Notes: generated by a model from the letters alone, not told the origin. Counted from the first letter of the stretch, positions 1-10,270 are shown. The stretch is DNA of 64,000 bases from Megascapheus bottae (GCA_024803745.1 JANJXV010000024.1:20655927-20719926), one strand, 5' to 3'. Made by a program: numbers and translations.

Positions 1-171
1 GGTGACAGCTCCTTGTTGTCATGCCTGCATACCCTTTGGGCCCCACCCAAGTCTTCTCAGACACTTGTGCAAACCTGGCCGGGACAAGTCTGTCCCTCAC
101 ACTAGGGAGGATGGAGTATCTGAGGCCTCCCATTCCCAGGCATGTGCCTTCACGCCAACTGCTCTCCTTAC

Positions 172-222
172 CTTTCAGCTTCTCCTCCGTGTCGCTGTCA
201 GACTCGCTGTTCTCATCTGTCA
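172..222 (-). CDS. DENND2A: DENND2A coding exon (acidic linker before DENN module)
   Basis: Seen: 51-base exon with acceptor 'ggcgtag' and donor 'gtaagg'. It enters in phase 1 and leaves in phase 1. It completes a Val codon and then encodes TDENSESDSDTEEKLK, an acidic Ser/Asp stretch. Known: in DENND2 paralogues a similar acidic segment follows the GKKRVK basic block and precedes the upstream-DENN domain. Inferred: this is the last DENND2A exon in the window; the uDENN, cDENN and dDENN exons continue to the left, outside it. Confidence 0.85.
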
Positions 223-490
223 CTACGCCAATTGAACAAAGAAGAGGCGAATGTGAGTTTTGCAGTGCAGGAAACAGACCACAATGCCTACTCAGATGGG
301 ATGCTTTGTCATCTAGTTAGATATAATGGACAAACTCTGTTCCCCAACACAGGAAAGTTGTGGCCCTGGGCAGGCTGGGGGAAGGAGCATGCAGTACCCA
401 GGCCGAGTTTCTGGCATTGAGCATTTTGTCTAGAAAAGGATGTTTTCCAGTGCTGGGGGAAGGAGGGATGGAGGCCTCCAGGGCTTCTAC

Positions 491-584
491 CTTTTCCTGA
501 GTTGCTCTCTGTGGACTGGGACAGCCTCTTTACCCGTTTCTTTCCTCTCCGGGCTTCATAAATGGCATTGATTCTCAACACCAG
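491..584 (-). CDS. DENND2A: DENND2A coding exon (GKKRVK basic segment)
   Basis: Seen: 94-base exon, acceptor 'gtctgacag', donor 'gtagaag', entering phase 0 and leaving phase 1. It encodes LVLRINAIYEARRGKKRVKR followed by a Ser/Thr-rich tail. The corresponding paralogue segment in DENND2C (from memory) reads L-V-L-K-I-D-D-I-F-E-S-K-R-G-K-K-R-V-K, so the family assignment is strong. The basic block could serve membrane or nuclear binding, but that is only inference. Confidence 0.92.
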
Positions 585-720
585 CTGTCAGACATGAGGA
601 GAAAAGCCCAGGTCAGCGGCCCGTCCCTGTGACACCCCTTCTGTCCTAGGATGAAGCAGTTCCGGGGGTGGGGGGAAGAGAGGACGTGCTTCCCACTGCC
701 TCCACTGCCTCCGAAATCTT

Positions 721-920
721 TTTTTTTTTTTTTTTTGCCAGTCCTGGGCTTGAGCTCAGGGCCTGAGCACTGTCCTTGGACTTTCTCAAGGCTAGAGCTC
801 TACCACTTGAGCCTCAGCACCACTTCTGGCTTTTTTCTATGTATGTGGTGCCAAGGAATCGAACCCAGGTCTTCATGCATGCTAGGCAAGCACTTTAACC
901 ACTAGGCCAAACTCCCGGCC
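721..920 (-). repeat. IDL-Geo SINE, full length
   Basis: Begins with poly-T, ends at the tRNA-like head '...actcccggcc'. A perfect 16-base target-site duplication ctgcctccgaaatctt flanks it at 705-720 and 921-936, so it is a fairly young retroposition. Confidence 0.93.
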
Positions 921-991
921 CTGCCTCCGAAATCTTTTATTCGCTTTCTTCAGCCACACTGATGGGTGGCTGTGGTATAAAAATGCTAATG

Positions 992-1178
992 TGGGGACTA
1001 GTGGTACAGTGCTTGCCTAGCACGCATGAAGACCAGGGTTTGATTCCTCAGTACCACATACATTGACAAAGCCAGAAATTGTAGTGTGGCACAAGTGGTA
1101 GAGCTCTAGCCTTGAGAAAACCCAAGGACAGTGCTCAGGCCCTGAGTTCAAGGCCCAGAACTGGCAAAAAAAAAAAAA
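992..1178 (+). repeat. IDL-Geo SINE
   Basis: Head 'ggggactagtggtacagtgcttgcctagcacgc', tail 'aactggc' and poly-A. Several changes from consensus mark it as older than the copy at 721. Confidence 0.85.
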
Positions 1179-1285
1179 GTCTCCTAGCCTTTCCTGCTCA
1201 GGCTAGCTTTGAACTGTAATCCTCACATCTCAGCCTTGTGAACAGCTAGGATAACAGGCATGAGCCACCGGCATCCAGGCTTATT
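1179..1285 (-). repeat. B1-Geo SINE fragment (head half)
   Basis: Only the B1-like half is recognisable: 'caggctagctttgaactgtaatcctcacatctcagcc...gagccacc'. Confidence 0.7.
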
Positions 1286-1443
1286 CCAGCTTTTTGCTGG
1301 AATCTCCTGGTCTTTTCTACCTAGGATGACTTCGAATCTCAGTCTCCTGAGTGTTTATCCAACCATGGCAGGAAGGAAATGAGAGGATGCCAGTGCATAC
1401 AGACCTGGGCCACGAGTGAGACCCCACGTCAAAAATAACTAGG

Positions 1444-1673
1444 GTGAGCTGGGCACTCGTACACCTGTAATCCTAGCTACTCAGGAGGCTGAGATCTGAG
1501 GACTGTTGTGCAAAGCCAGCCCCAGCAGGCAAGTCCTTGAGACTCTTTATCTCTAATTAATCACCAAAAGCCATGATTGGACCTGTGGCTCAAGAGATCG
1601 AGTGCTAGCCAAAAAAAAAAAAAAAAAAAAAGCTAAGGGACAAAGCCCAGGCCCTGAGTTCAACCCCAAATAG

Positions 1674-1676
<3 letters not shown>
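1444..1676 (+). repeat. B1-Geo SINE
   Basis: Head 'gagctgggcactcgtacacctgtaatcctagctac' through 'ccctgagttcaacccc'. A (CA)n tract follows directly, probably grown from the tail. Confidence 0.85.

Positions 1677-1713
<37 letters not shown>
1677..1713. repeat. (CA)n microsatellite
   Basis: Uninterrupted CA run in the tail region of the preceding SINE. Confidence 0.97.
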
Positions 1714-1718
<5 letters not shown>

Positions 1719-1796
1719 ACGGGGTAAAAAGGGCTGGAAGCATAATTCAAGTCCTAGCAAGCACAAAGCCCTGAGTCCAAATCTAGTACAGCAGGG

Positions 1797-1951
1797 AGAG
1801 GGCGAGGGCAAGGGTGCGGGCAAGGGAGAGAAAGAGGGAGAAGAGGGAGAGGGAGAAAGAGAAGGAGAGGTAGAGAGAAGAGAAAGAGAGAGAGGGAGAA
1901 GGAGAAGGAGAGAGAGAGGAGAGAGGCAGAGGGAGGAGAGAGGAAGAGAGA

Positions 1952-2025
<74 letters not shown>
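1797..2025. repeat. Purine-only (GGGAGA)n/(GA)n tract
   Basis: About 230 bases almost purely A and G on the plus strand, ending in a perfect GA run. Pure purine mirror-type tracts of this kind can form triplex DNA. Ser/Leu-rich open frames across it are repeat artefacts. Confidence 0.95.
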
Positions 2026-2027
<2 letters not shown>

Positions 2028-2465
2028 CTAGCACCCTAGCATTACAGGGTTGAAAGTGAGTAAAAGGACACATAAGGACTTCCAAGCCACGTTTTACCAT
2101 TTGTATGACAGAGAGCCAGGAAGTGTGTTTTGGCAAGTTCTGCCTGGAGCACAGGCTGGCACCTGCCTGTGCAATGGGCACTGGGAAGTCTCAGGTGAAG
2201 GGGTGATGGGTGGAAGTCTATTTTTTGAGGACAGGAAGAAGGAATTGGCCTTTGAGGATAGACACTGGCTGCTCTGGCAGGAGAAGAGCAATGGGAGTGA
2301 GAAGTAAGAGGGATGGAGGAGGTAGGACCAATAGGACAGAGGCTGCCTGCTGGCTCTACGCCCCACTTGGGGAAAGGGGCAGGGTGGGGTGTGTCTCTGC
2401 CTGGCTTCCACTGCAGAGGGGGAAGGGGCATGCAGCTGGGGACACATGTTGGCTGCAAGCGTTAC
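2026..2465. other. Unique DENND2A intron sequence
   Basis: No exon, repeat or motif recognised in this stretch next to the exon at 2466-2660. Confidence 0.6.
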
Positions 2466-2660
2466 CTTGGGGATCTTCTTCTTCCTCCTACCATTCTGTT
2501 GTTCTCCCAGGTTAAAGAAGGTGTCATCAGGGCTGGAGGGCGTGGAGGGGGGGCTGGTTTTGGAAGGGGACCCAGTTCCATCCCGACTCAGTTTCCTAGC
2601 ATCCAGGAGCTTGAAATTCCTCCTCTCAGAATTTTGCCGGAAAAAAGGTTTGGACAATGT
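2466..2660 (-). CDS. DENND2A: DENND2A coding exon (Ser/Pro linker)
   Basis: Seen: 195 bases, exactly 65 codons in phase 0. The acceptor follows a long pyrimidine tract ('ttttcttttcctcacgtcatag') and the donor is 'gtaacg'. It encodes TLSKPFFRQNSERRNFKLLD, then a Ser/Pro/Thr-rich part with several SP/TP sites, DDTFFNLG and a KKKIPK end. Known: the N-terminal half of DENND2 proteins is long, poorly structured and regulatory. Inferred: the SP/TP cluster is a candidate phosphorylation region. Confidence 0.9.
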
Positions 2661-2999
2661 CTATGACGTGAGGAAAAGAAAACCAGGACAGTGAGTGAAT
2701 CCAGGAATGTAACTGGCCCTGCCAGGTGACACATGGGACAGAAGCGGGCAGGTCTGGGCTCCCAGGGTAAACCACATTTGTCCATTCTAACCTTTCCATG
2801 GTAGAAAATGGGTGTGATAAATCCCTCTTCAGACAGGCGGCAAGCCACCTACCTAGCTCCCTTTCCTGGCTTTAGAGATGAGGCTTTCTGATAATGGAAG
2901 GCATAGCTACTGGCTCAAGGTCTGGCTGGGCTCCTGGGCTGGCTCCCTGGGTCATCCTTGTTTGTTATCCTTACCTGGGCCTCAACATCCTATTTCTTT
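2661..2999. other. Unique intron sequence
   Basis: Nothing recognised apart from the splice-acceptor tract of the exon at 2660. Confidence 0.5.
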
Positions 3000-3320
3000 T
3001 TTCTTTATGATTATCAATCCTGGAGCTTGAACTCAGAGCCTGGGCACTATCCCAGAGCTTTTTTTTGGGTCTTGGAGCTTGAGCTGAGCATGGGGGCTGT
3101 CTCTGAGCTCTTCAGCTCAAGGCTACCACCGTATCCCTGAGCATGGGCATTGTCCTTGAGTTCTTCAGCTCTACCCTTGAGCCAAGCTCCAAGCCCTACT
3201 TCCTGTTTTTCTAGAGGTTAATTGGAGATAAGAGTCTCACTGACTTTAGTGCCTGGGCTGGCTTTGAACCACGATCCTCAGATCTCAGCCTCCTGAGTAG
3301 CTAGCACTACCAGTGTGCAT
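3000..3320 (-). repeat. B1-Geo SINE with repeated tail segment
   Basis: The right half is partly duplicated: 'ctgagctcttcagctcaaggctaccacc' is followed by a second 'cattgtccttgagttcttcagctc'. The head ends 'gagtagctagcac'. Confidence 0.82.
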
Positions 3321-4040
3321 TTATCCTATCTTAAGTTCTGTTGGTATAGGTCTATTTTGCTCTAGCAAGTTCTGCATTCTTGGTTGGCTTCAAGTATTAC
3401 AGAGTGAAAAATTTAGAAGCTTTTCTTGGTCAAGATCTTCAGGAGTGAAGATGCTTAGCTGTCATGGCTCAGTGAGGAGGGAGAAGGAGGCTTTCAGGGG
3501 AGGAAGGGCCAACCACTCTTGGCTTCCTGACCACTCTGAAGGAACAGCGACAGCCTTCTTAAGAAAGGCCTAACTCCCTCTGCAGTGAAACCTAATTCTT
3601 TTCCACATTGAAATCTATCAAACTACTGGCCACTGGCAAGCCTCTGTTTTCATCAGAGATTTAGATTGTACTAGTGTTTGCTTAGAGGATATCTGACCTA
3701 TGAAAAGATGTGAGAGGCAGAATCAAAACATGGCACACAGCTTCATAAAGAATGCCAAGAGGCCTGACACAGCCATGTGTGGGCTGCATCACCCAGTGTC
3801 CACTGCAGGGGAACGGCATTCTAGGGATATCCCAGAGCACCCCAGTAAGCCACCACATATCCAGGCATTGCTGGTGAAGGGGTGGAATTTCCCTGGCGTC
3901 TTGCTTGATAAAAGAGGAGGAACAAGTGCACTGAGAGGCAGCACATTCCCACTTGGCCTACGGTATAGCCTGAGACCAGACTTCATTGAGAAAGAACAAA
4001 TCCAACTATGGCTGAGACAGAGGGCTTCAGACCAGAGATG
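3321..4040. other. Unique intron sequence
   Basis: No gene, splice unit or repeat recognised over about 720 bases. Confidence 0.55.
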
Positions 4041-4041
4041 A

Positions 4042-4222
4042 GGTCCAGGCACAGGTGGCTCACTCCTGTAATCCTTGCTACTCAGGAGGCCAAGATCAGA
4101 GGATTATGGTTTGAAGCCAGCTTGGGCAGACAAAGCCTCCAGATTCTTATTCCCTGTTAATTAGCTAAAAGCCAGAAATAGAAGTATGGTTCAAGTGGCA
4201 GTATACCAGTCTTGAACATAAA
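4042..4222 (+). repeat. B1-Geo SINE, 3'-truncated
   Basis: Head 'ccaggcacaggtggctcactcctgtaatcc'; it breaks off after 'cagtcttgaacataaaa', directly against the next copy. Confidence 0.8.
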
Positions 4223-4225
4223 AGA

Positions 4226-4440
4226 TGAGCTGGGCACCTGTAAGCCTAGCTACTCAGGAGGCTGAGATCTGAGGATCACGGTTCAAAGCCAGCCTGGACA
4301 CTAAGTGTCCATGAGACCCTTATCTACAATTAACCATCAGAAAACTGGACGTGGTGCTATAGCCTTGAACTGAAGAACTCAGGGGCAACACCCAGGCTCA
4401 GAGTTCAAGTCATGAGTTCAAGCCCCTGTATAAGCATAAA
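4226..4440 (+). repeat. B1-Geo SINE
   Basis: Head 'gatgagctgggcacctgtaagcc' to the tail 'caagcccctg'. It sits tail-to-head with the previous copy. Confidence 0.82.
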
Positions 4441-4512
4441 AGTTAAAAAGAAAAGAATCTCTGTGGCTTCTCAGAGGGAGCCAGACTAAAGCCCAGGCAA
4501 ATTAACTCTTCT

Positions 4513-4544
4513 GTGTGTGTGTGTGTGTGCACGTGTGTGTGATC
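4513..4544. repeat. (TG)n microsatellite
   Basis: TG run with one 'cacg' interruption, at the tail of the SINE that follows. Confidence 0.9.
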
Positions 4545-5016
4545 CTATGGCTTGAGTTTAGGGCCTGAGCACTGTCTTTTAGCCTTTTCTCTCAAGGTTA
4601 GCTCTCTACCACTTGAGCTACAGCTTCACTTCTGGCTTTTTGATGATTCATTGGAGAAAAGAGTCTCATAAAGCTGGGTGTGATGGCTCACACCTATAAT
4701 CGTAGCTACTCAGGAAGCTGAGATCTGAGGATGGGGTTCAAAGCCAGCCCATGCACTAAAGTCTGTGAGACTCTTATCTCCAATTAACAACTAGAAAAGT
4801 GCAAGTGGTGCTGTGGCTCCAGGGGTAGGGTGGTAGCCTTGAGCTGAGGAGCTCAGGGATAGCGCCCAGGCCCAGAGTTCAAGCCCCACAACTGATCTCC
4901 CCCCTCAAAAAAAAGTCTCATGAATTTTCCTGCCCGGGCTGGTTTCAGATAACAATCCTCAAGTCTCAGCTTCCTGAGTAGCTAGGATTACAGCCGTGAG
5001 CCTCTGACTCCCAGCT
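4545..5016 (-). repeat. B1-Geo SINE split by a nested insertion
   Basis: Host copy; its two halves are 4545-4669 and 4914-5016. It is interrupted inside 'gagaaaagagtctcat' by a plus-strand copy of the same family. Confidence 0.85.
4671..4913 (+). repeat. B1-Geo SINE nested in the opposite-strand copy
   Basis: Flanked by the short duplication agtctcat at 4662-4669 and 4914-4921. This is one case of the recurrent target site described in the findings. Confidence 0.85.
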
Positions 5017-5890
5017 CACCAGCTCTTCTTATCTGAATGGGGTCCATGTGTGGGAAAAACATCAATGACAACACAACAGTGTATCCTTTATCTCATAGTT
5101 ACTGAAATATTCCCTGGGCTGGACTGAGTAGAGGCATGGTAGGGAAAGAGTAGTGAGAGAAGGTGCAGGCTCCTTCTCAGGAGCTGGAGAGAGTTGTGTT
5201 CACAAGTTCAGCATCCATCCCCAACCCCATCTGTTCCTGTCTGAGGGGATTCTGTCCAACCCACCTTTCCTCTCCACCCACACCACACAAATCAGCATCC
5301 CGAGATGGCTCAGGGCCTTGGCTGGCAGGGGAGGTGGATGCTGAAAGCCTGTTTCAGTGACTTGGAAGGTCCCAGCTGCAGTCCAGCTGTGGCAGATGTT
5401 CAATGAATATTTGATGAGCCAAATGAGGAAGTGGTGGAGTCTGCAGCTGTCCCTTAGAAGCAGGGCGCAAGCAGACACCCAGATGTGGGACAATGGAGCA
5501 AAGCATGCCCACATAGGCCCTGGTCCAGACTGCTGAGAGAATTAGTGGCAACCACATAGGTGCCTTGGTCAGAGTCCACCGCCCGTGCCCCCCCCTCCCC
5601 GCTATGGGACAGCAGGTTCAAGGTGGTGACATTTTGATTGGGTTTGGTTGGACTGTTCTGGAAGCAGAGGCACTAGCTTTTCTCTGCCTGGCAGCTGACT
5701 GTCTTTCCCAAAAGCCAGTGCACTGACTCCACAGAGGGACCAAAGGGGACTTACCATTCAAGCTTTCTGTGGCAGGTTGGGGTCCTTTGTTGCTGAGCCT
5801 GATGCCTGTAGGCATCCCGGCGTTTTGGTTTCTGTTGGAACCCAGTCTCCCCCATAACTCTATCCATATTCTTTTGGGTGCCAATATTGA
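5017..5890. other. Unique intron sequence
   Basis: About 870 bases without a recognisable exon or repeat. A C-rich run 'cccccccctccccgc' lies near 5588-5602. Confidence 0.5.
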
Positions 5891-5923
5891 GTCTTGCATT
5901 CAATGGCTGGGCACTGTCCCTTG

Positions 5924-5971
<48 letters not shown>
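5924..5971. repeat. (TG)n microsatellite
   Basis: Perfect TG run directly before the minus-strand SINE. Confidence 0.97.
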
Positions 5972-5975
<4 letters not shown>

Positions 5976-6107
5976 CAGTCTTGGGAAGGCTAGTACCCTA
6001 CCACTTGAGCCGCAGAGCCACTTCTAGCCTTTTCTGTTTATGAGGATTGAACCCAGGGCTTCATGCATCCTAGGTGAGAATTCTCCACTGAGCCACATTC
6101 CCAGCCC
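5972..6107 (-). repeat. IDL-Geo SINE, diverged
   Basis: 'gccagtcttggg...cttcatgcatcctaggtgag...gagccacattcccagccc'; part of the right half is missing. Confidence 0.8.
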
Positions 6108-6209
6108 AACTTTGCTTTTTTTTTTTTTTTTTTTTTGCTAAAGGTTGGTATTTTACCACTTGAGTCACTTGCAGTTTTTTGGTGCTTAATTGGGAGTTAA
6201 GAGTCTCAC

Positions 6210-6453
6210 GTGCTGGGTGCAGTGGCTCATGCCAGTAATCCTAGATACTCAGGAGGCCAAGATCTGAGGGTCAAGGTTCAAAGCTAGCCCGGACACAAAA
6301 GGACCTGAGAGTCTTATCTCCAATTAACCTCTAGAAAAATGGGAAGTGGGATTTGGCTCAAGCGTAGGGTGGTAGCCTTGAGCTGAAGAGCTCAGGGACA
6401 GTGCCCAGGCTGAGCTCAAGCCCCATGACCCACCACCACCACCACAACAAAAA
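6210..6453 (+). repeat. B1-Geo SINE nested
   Basis: Head 'tgctgggtgcagtggctcatgccagtaatcc'; its tail (CCA)n/poly-A runs into a second agtctca at 6454-6460. Confidence 0.87.
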
Positions 6454-6460
6454 AGTCTCA

Positions 6461-6662
6461 GGGCCAGGAGTTTGGCCTAGTGGTAGAGTGCTTGCCTAGC
6501 ATGCGCAAAGACCCAGGTTCGACTCCTCAGTACCACATACATAGGAAAAAAAAAAAAAAAAGCTGGAAGTGGTGCTGAGGCTCAGGTGGTAGAGCTGTAT
6601 CTAGCCTTGAGGGACAGTGCTCAGGCCCTGAGTTCAAGCCCAGGACTGGCAAAAAAAAAAAA
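6461..6662 (+). repeat. IDL-Geo SINE nested at the same site
   Basis: Head 'gggccaggagtttggcctagtggtagagtgc' to 'aggactggc' poly-A, followed by a third agtctcac at 6663-6670. Confidence 0.9.
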
Positions 6663-6764
6663 AGTCTCACAGATTTCTCTGCACAGGCTGATTTTGAACT
6701 GGGATCCTCAGATCTCAACCTTGGCAGTAGGTAGGATTACAGGCGTGAGTCACCAGTGCTGGGC

Positions 6765-6836
6765 TCACATCTTTATTCTTAGCTATTGGGTGGCTGAGGT
6801 CAGGAGGGTCATGGTTTGAGGCCAGACAAGGCAGAA
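6765..6836 (+). repeat. B1-Geo SINE fragment
   Basis: Diverged head half: 'ttattcttagctattgggtggctgagg'. Confidence 0.55.
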
Positions 6837-6998
6837 GCTTCATGGTATTTTAGAAGGCTTGATTGAGCAGGCAGGGTGCTGGAGAAGTAGAGGTGAGGAT
6901 CAGTCAGGTAGAGAATGAGGCTGGTGGGAAACTGTAGAGGCCAAGTGCCGGGTCCCCCTTTTGTGTCCCCCCACCTGTGGCTCCCTGGAGGCTCATAC

Positions 6999-7120
6999 CT
7001 TGGTAGTCGTGTCAGGGATGGAAGAGGTGGGAGACACAGGGAAGGTGAGGGTGCACTTCTTGCCCAGGCAGCGGCCGTGTAGCTCGATGTCTTCGTAAGG
7101 GTTCTCCTTCATTGGCGGAT
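6999..7120 (-). CDS. DENND2A: DENND2A coding exon (ENPYEDI motif)
   Basis: Seen: 122 bases, acceptor 'atggccacag', donor 'gtatgag'. Its first two bases complete an Asp codon begun by the previous exon; it leaves in phase 0. It encodes (D)PPMKENPYEDIELHGRCLGK, then a Cys/Thr/Ser-rich end. The K-E-N-P-Y-E-D-I motif also occurs in the paralogue DENND2C (from memory), which fixes the identity. Tyr in a P-Y-E-D context is a plausible phosphotyrosine site (inference). Confidence 0.93.
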
Positions 7121-7457
7121 CTGTGGCCATACGCATGGGGTAAGGTACCTGGGAAGTTTCCCTTCGCGGGGCTAGAGGCCTCTCCATCTTGGCCTCCTCT
7201 GCATTAGTTCCTACAGGACGTTTACTGTTTTGGCTAGCCACTAGCCTTTCTCTTGGCAATGCACCCTGAGTTTCATTGGGGTGACTCTATTTCCCTACTT
7301 GTAGGCACACAAGATTAACCCCACTTCTGGACTCTGGGCTTCGGCTCTTGTGAGGAGATCTGGATTTGGGGAGAGGCTTGCAGTCCTGGGACCCAGGCTG
7401 GCCTGGCCCATAGCTGCTGAGAATGGAGTTAACCAGGAAATGAGAAACAGAGAAAGA

Positions 7458-7552
7458 AGCGGGGTATAGGTGATTCATGCCTGTAACCCTAGTTACGTAA
7501 GAATCTGAGATCTGAGGATCAGGGTTCAGAGCCATCCGAGGCTCCTAGGCAG
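7458..7552 (+). repeat. B1-Geo SINE fragment (head)
   Basis: 'gtataggtgattcatgcctgtaaccctagttac...gatctgaggatcagggttcagagcc'; it stops 18 bases before the exon end at 7570. Confidence 0.75.
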
Positions 7553-7569
7553 GCATTTGGGCCTCTTAC

Positions 7570-7694
7570 CTAGAATGTCCTCATAGACGTTTTCCTCAGA
7601 GAAAGTGCGTGTGAGCCCCAGCTTGGCCTGGGCGTACCAGTCCACCCTGCTCTCAGAGGACGTCTGCAGCAAGTCTTCAAACTCATAGGACTTC
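7570..7694 (-). CDS. DENND2A: DENND2A coding exon (RKSYEFED)
   Basis: Seen: 125 bases, acceptor 'ccctgtgcag', donor 'gtaagagg'. Its first base completes an Arg codon with the AG that ends the exon at 15850. It then encodes KSYEFEDLLQTSSESRVDWY, continuing to FSEENVYEDIL. Known: DENND2C has R-K-S-F-E-F-E-D at the same place. The frame-correct join proves that the frame ending the long exon at 15850 is the real one. Confidence 0.93.
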
Positions 7695-7764
7695 CTGCAC
7701 AGGGCATTATGGGAAGCAACAGAGAACTTGAATCAAATTAGGGTGGATCAGAGAATTCATGGAT

Positions 7765-7992
7765 TTTTTTTTTTTTTTTTGGTTGTGGGACTTGAACTCT
7801 GGGCCTGGGCATTGTCCCTGAGCTCTTCAGCTCAAGGCTACCCCTGGAGCCATAGCGCCACTTCTGGTTTTCTAGTGGTTAATTGAAGATAAGAATCTCA
7901 GGAACTTTAGTGCTTGGGCTGGCTTTGAACCATGATCCTCAGATCTCAGCCTCCTGAGTAGCTAGGATTACAGGAGTGAGCTACCTGTGCCA
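7765..7992 (-). repeat. B1-Geo SINE, full length
   Basis: Poly-T, 'ttgtgggacttgaactctgggcctggg' to 'ggattacaggagtgagc'. It lies 70 bases upstream of the DENND2A exon acceptor. Confidence 0.9.
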
Positions 7993-8033
7993 ATACATTT
8001 ATTGAACTTTTACCTCAAAGAATCTGTATTCAG

Positions 8034-8200
8034 CCGGGTGCCAGTGGCTCATGCCTATAATCCTAGCTACTAAGGAGGCTGAGATCTGAGGACTGTAGTT
8101 CAAAGCCAGCCTGGACAGGAAAGTCTGTGAGACTTTTATTTCCAACTAACCACCAAAAATAAAATTGAAAGACGTCGAGCACTAGCCTTGAGGAGAGAAT
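8034..8200 (+). repeat. B1-Geo SINE, truncated right half
   Basis: Head 'gccgggtgccagtggctcatgcctataatcc'; ends after 'gcactagccttgagg'. Confidence 0.85.
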
Positions 8201-8451
8201 GCACATGAGCACTCCACACACACGTACTACACAAGCACATACAGTCCAGTAAATAAAAATAAGCAACAGAAGTGAAACATGGAGCTGCCACCTCAGGCCT
8301 GAGGGGTGGTGAGTAATTTCTCTGCATTTGTATTTTCCTGGCCTTTGAAGACTGCCTACTGTTTATGGAACACACATTGTTTCCGAGAGATATAGAAAGA
8401 GTCCTGAGGATGAGAAGTATTCCCTCTGCTCCCTTCCTTTCCCTTTTCTAT

Positions 8452-8871
8452 TTGTGCCAGTGTGAGGGCTTGAACCTGGGGCCTGGGCTTAGCATTCTGC
8501 AAGGTTGACAGTGAACCACTTACACCACAGATCCACCTCTAGCCTTTTTTTGATTAACTGGAAATAAGAATCTCATGGGGCTGGGACTATGGCCTAGTGG
8601 GGCTTGCCTAGCATGTATGAAGCCCTGGGTTCGATTCCTCTGTACCACATACACAGAAAAAGCCAGAAGTGGTGCTTGTGGCTCAAGTGGTAGATTGCTA
8701 GCCTTGAGAAAGCTCAAGGACAGTGCCCAGGTCCTGAGTTCAAGCCCTAGAACTGGGGGGAAAAAAAAAGGAATCTCATGCTCATGGACTTTTCTTCCCT
8801 GGCTGGCTTTGAACTGTAACGCTCACACGGCAGCTGAGTACCTAGGATTACATGCATGAGCCACCAGCCTG
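8452..8871 (-). repeat. B1-Geo SINE split by nested IDL-Geo
   Basis: Host halves are 8452-8577 and 8771-8871. The break point is at 'gaaataagaatctcatg'. Confidence 0.85.
8578..8770 (+). repeat. IDL-Geo SINE nested in B1-Geo
   Basis: Perfect 10-base duplication gaatctcatg at 8568-8577 and 8771-8780. Confidence 0.92.
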
Positions 8872-9460
8872 AGAACTTTCTTTGCTTCTCCTGAAGCAGA
8901 GAACAAGGCAGACTCCACGGAAAGACCCTATTCTGAAGCGCACAGCCACTGCATTCCCCACTCCAGCCTTTTCCTTCCCTCTCTCTTGGCCCTTCTCCAA
9001 AGCAACTACAACTTTCCCCCTGGCTGAGGGATACCAACCCTGGCCCCTGCTCCATGTCCAAGCGGATTTATCAGGAATGCACTGAGGACTCTTGGCTCTG
9101 AGGAATCTGGGTAGATATGCTTGTCTGCCTGCTTGGGATGGGATACATCCCATGCCGGGCCTAGATCCTTTCTTTTACTCCCTCTTCCTGGTCTGGGATC
9201 CAGATGGTCACAGTTTTCCCGTGGCTTAGAGTCACAACTCCTCTCAAGTCCTTTGTTCACACGTGCTAGGCAGTAAATCACTAACTGACTAGCTAGCCAT
9301 GCATAGTGTCTGCTTCCTCATCCACACCCCCAGGTCCTGCCATGGCCTTTCTAGTGGCTCTGGGATTAAAACACATCTGGGTGGCCTCTGTACACAGATG
9401 GAAATCCTGATGTGTGAAAAAAGAAAAAAGCCATGTTCTCATAAGTTTGTCCAAAGGGTT
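8872..9460. other. Unique intron sequence
   Basis: Nothing recognised; open frames here lack splice sites or family motifs. Confidence 0.5.
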
Positions 9461-9461
9461 G

Positions 9462-9505
9462 GGCATGATAACATATGCCTGTAATCCCAGCTATGGAAGG
9501 AACAT
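9462..9505 (+). repeat. B1-Geo SINE fragment
   Basis: Only the head 'gttgggcatgataacatatgcctgtaatcccagc' remains. Confidence 0.65.
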
Positions 9506-9517
9506 AAGAAAATTGTG

Positions 9518-9704
9518 GGGCCGAGTTTGGCATAGTGGTAGAGCGCTTGCATGAACACCTGGGTTTGATTCCTTAGTGTAACATCTATACAAAAAAGCAG
9601 AAGTGGTGCTGTGGCTCAAGTGGTGGAGCTCTAGGCTTGATAAATCCTAAGGACAGTGTTTAGGCCCTGAGTTCAGTCCCTAGGACTGGCAAAAAAAAAA
9701 AAAA
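9518..9704 (+). repeat. IDL-Geo SINE
   Basis: Head 'ggggccgagtttggcatagtggtagagcgc', with a short deletion in the left half (the gcctagcatg segment), then 'aggactggc' and poly-A. Confidence 0.88.
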
Positions 9705-10100
9705 AGAAAACAGGTTCCAGGTATGAAAGTGAGAAAGCCTATCTGTGAAACAAAGTAGTAGAGTAAATTGACAAGAGGCAGCCCCACAAAAAAGAATCCC
9801 CCCCATACACAAGAAGAACAAGAAATGTTAGCGATGCCTGTTAATAGTGCTATTAATTAACTATGCAGCAACTGCTTTCTGTGGAACATGAACTGGGCCA
9901 CAGTGTTATGCCCAGCTACCAGTTTCTGCTCAGAGAGCCTGCTCTAGAAAAGGACAGCGAGTGACAAGCAAACAGTACACACGGTGGGAAAAGGACAAGC
10001 TGCTGCAAGTAAGATCAAGGAGGACTTGAGTTAGGTTGGGATCCCACAGAGAAGGCCTGGAAAGAAAGTCACCAAGGACTCAAGGATCAAAAGGCTCAAC
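9705..10100. other. Unique intron sequence
   Basis: Nothing recognised. Confidence 0.5.
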
Positions 10101-10107
10101 CAAATTC

Positions 10108-10270
10108 CAGTTCAAAGCCAGCCTGGGTAGGAATGTCCATGAGACTCAATTTCAATTAACAATCCAAAAGCCTAAAGTGATGGAGTACAAGCCTTGAGCT
10201 AAAAAAAATAAAAAAGCTAAGCAGCAGTACCCAGGCCCTGAGTTCAAGTCCCAGGACTGGAACAAAACAA
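10108..10270 (+). repeat. B1-Geo SINE, head missing
   Basis: Starts inside the element at 'gttcaaagccagcctgggtagg' and ends 'cccaggactggaac'. Confidence 0.75.

Larger units (their letters stand above)
6116..6764 (-). repeat. B1-Geo SINE with two successive nested SINEs
   Basis: Host halves are 6116-6209 and 6663-6764. Two plus-strand elements lie between them at the same internal point. Confidence 0.85.

Noticed and set aside
1783..2181. Open frame with long Ser-Leu repeats
   Set aside because: Translation of the GA/TC microsatellite; the same applies at 23503-23748 and 26707-26958.
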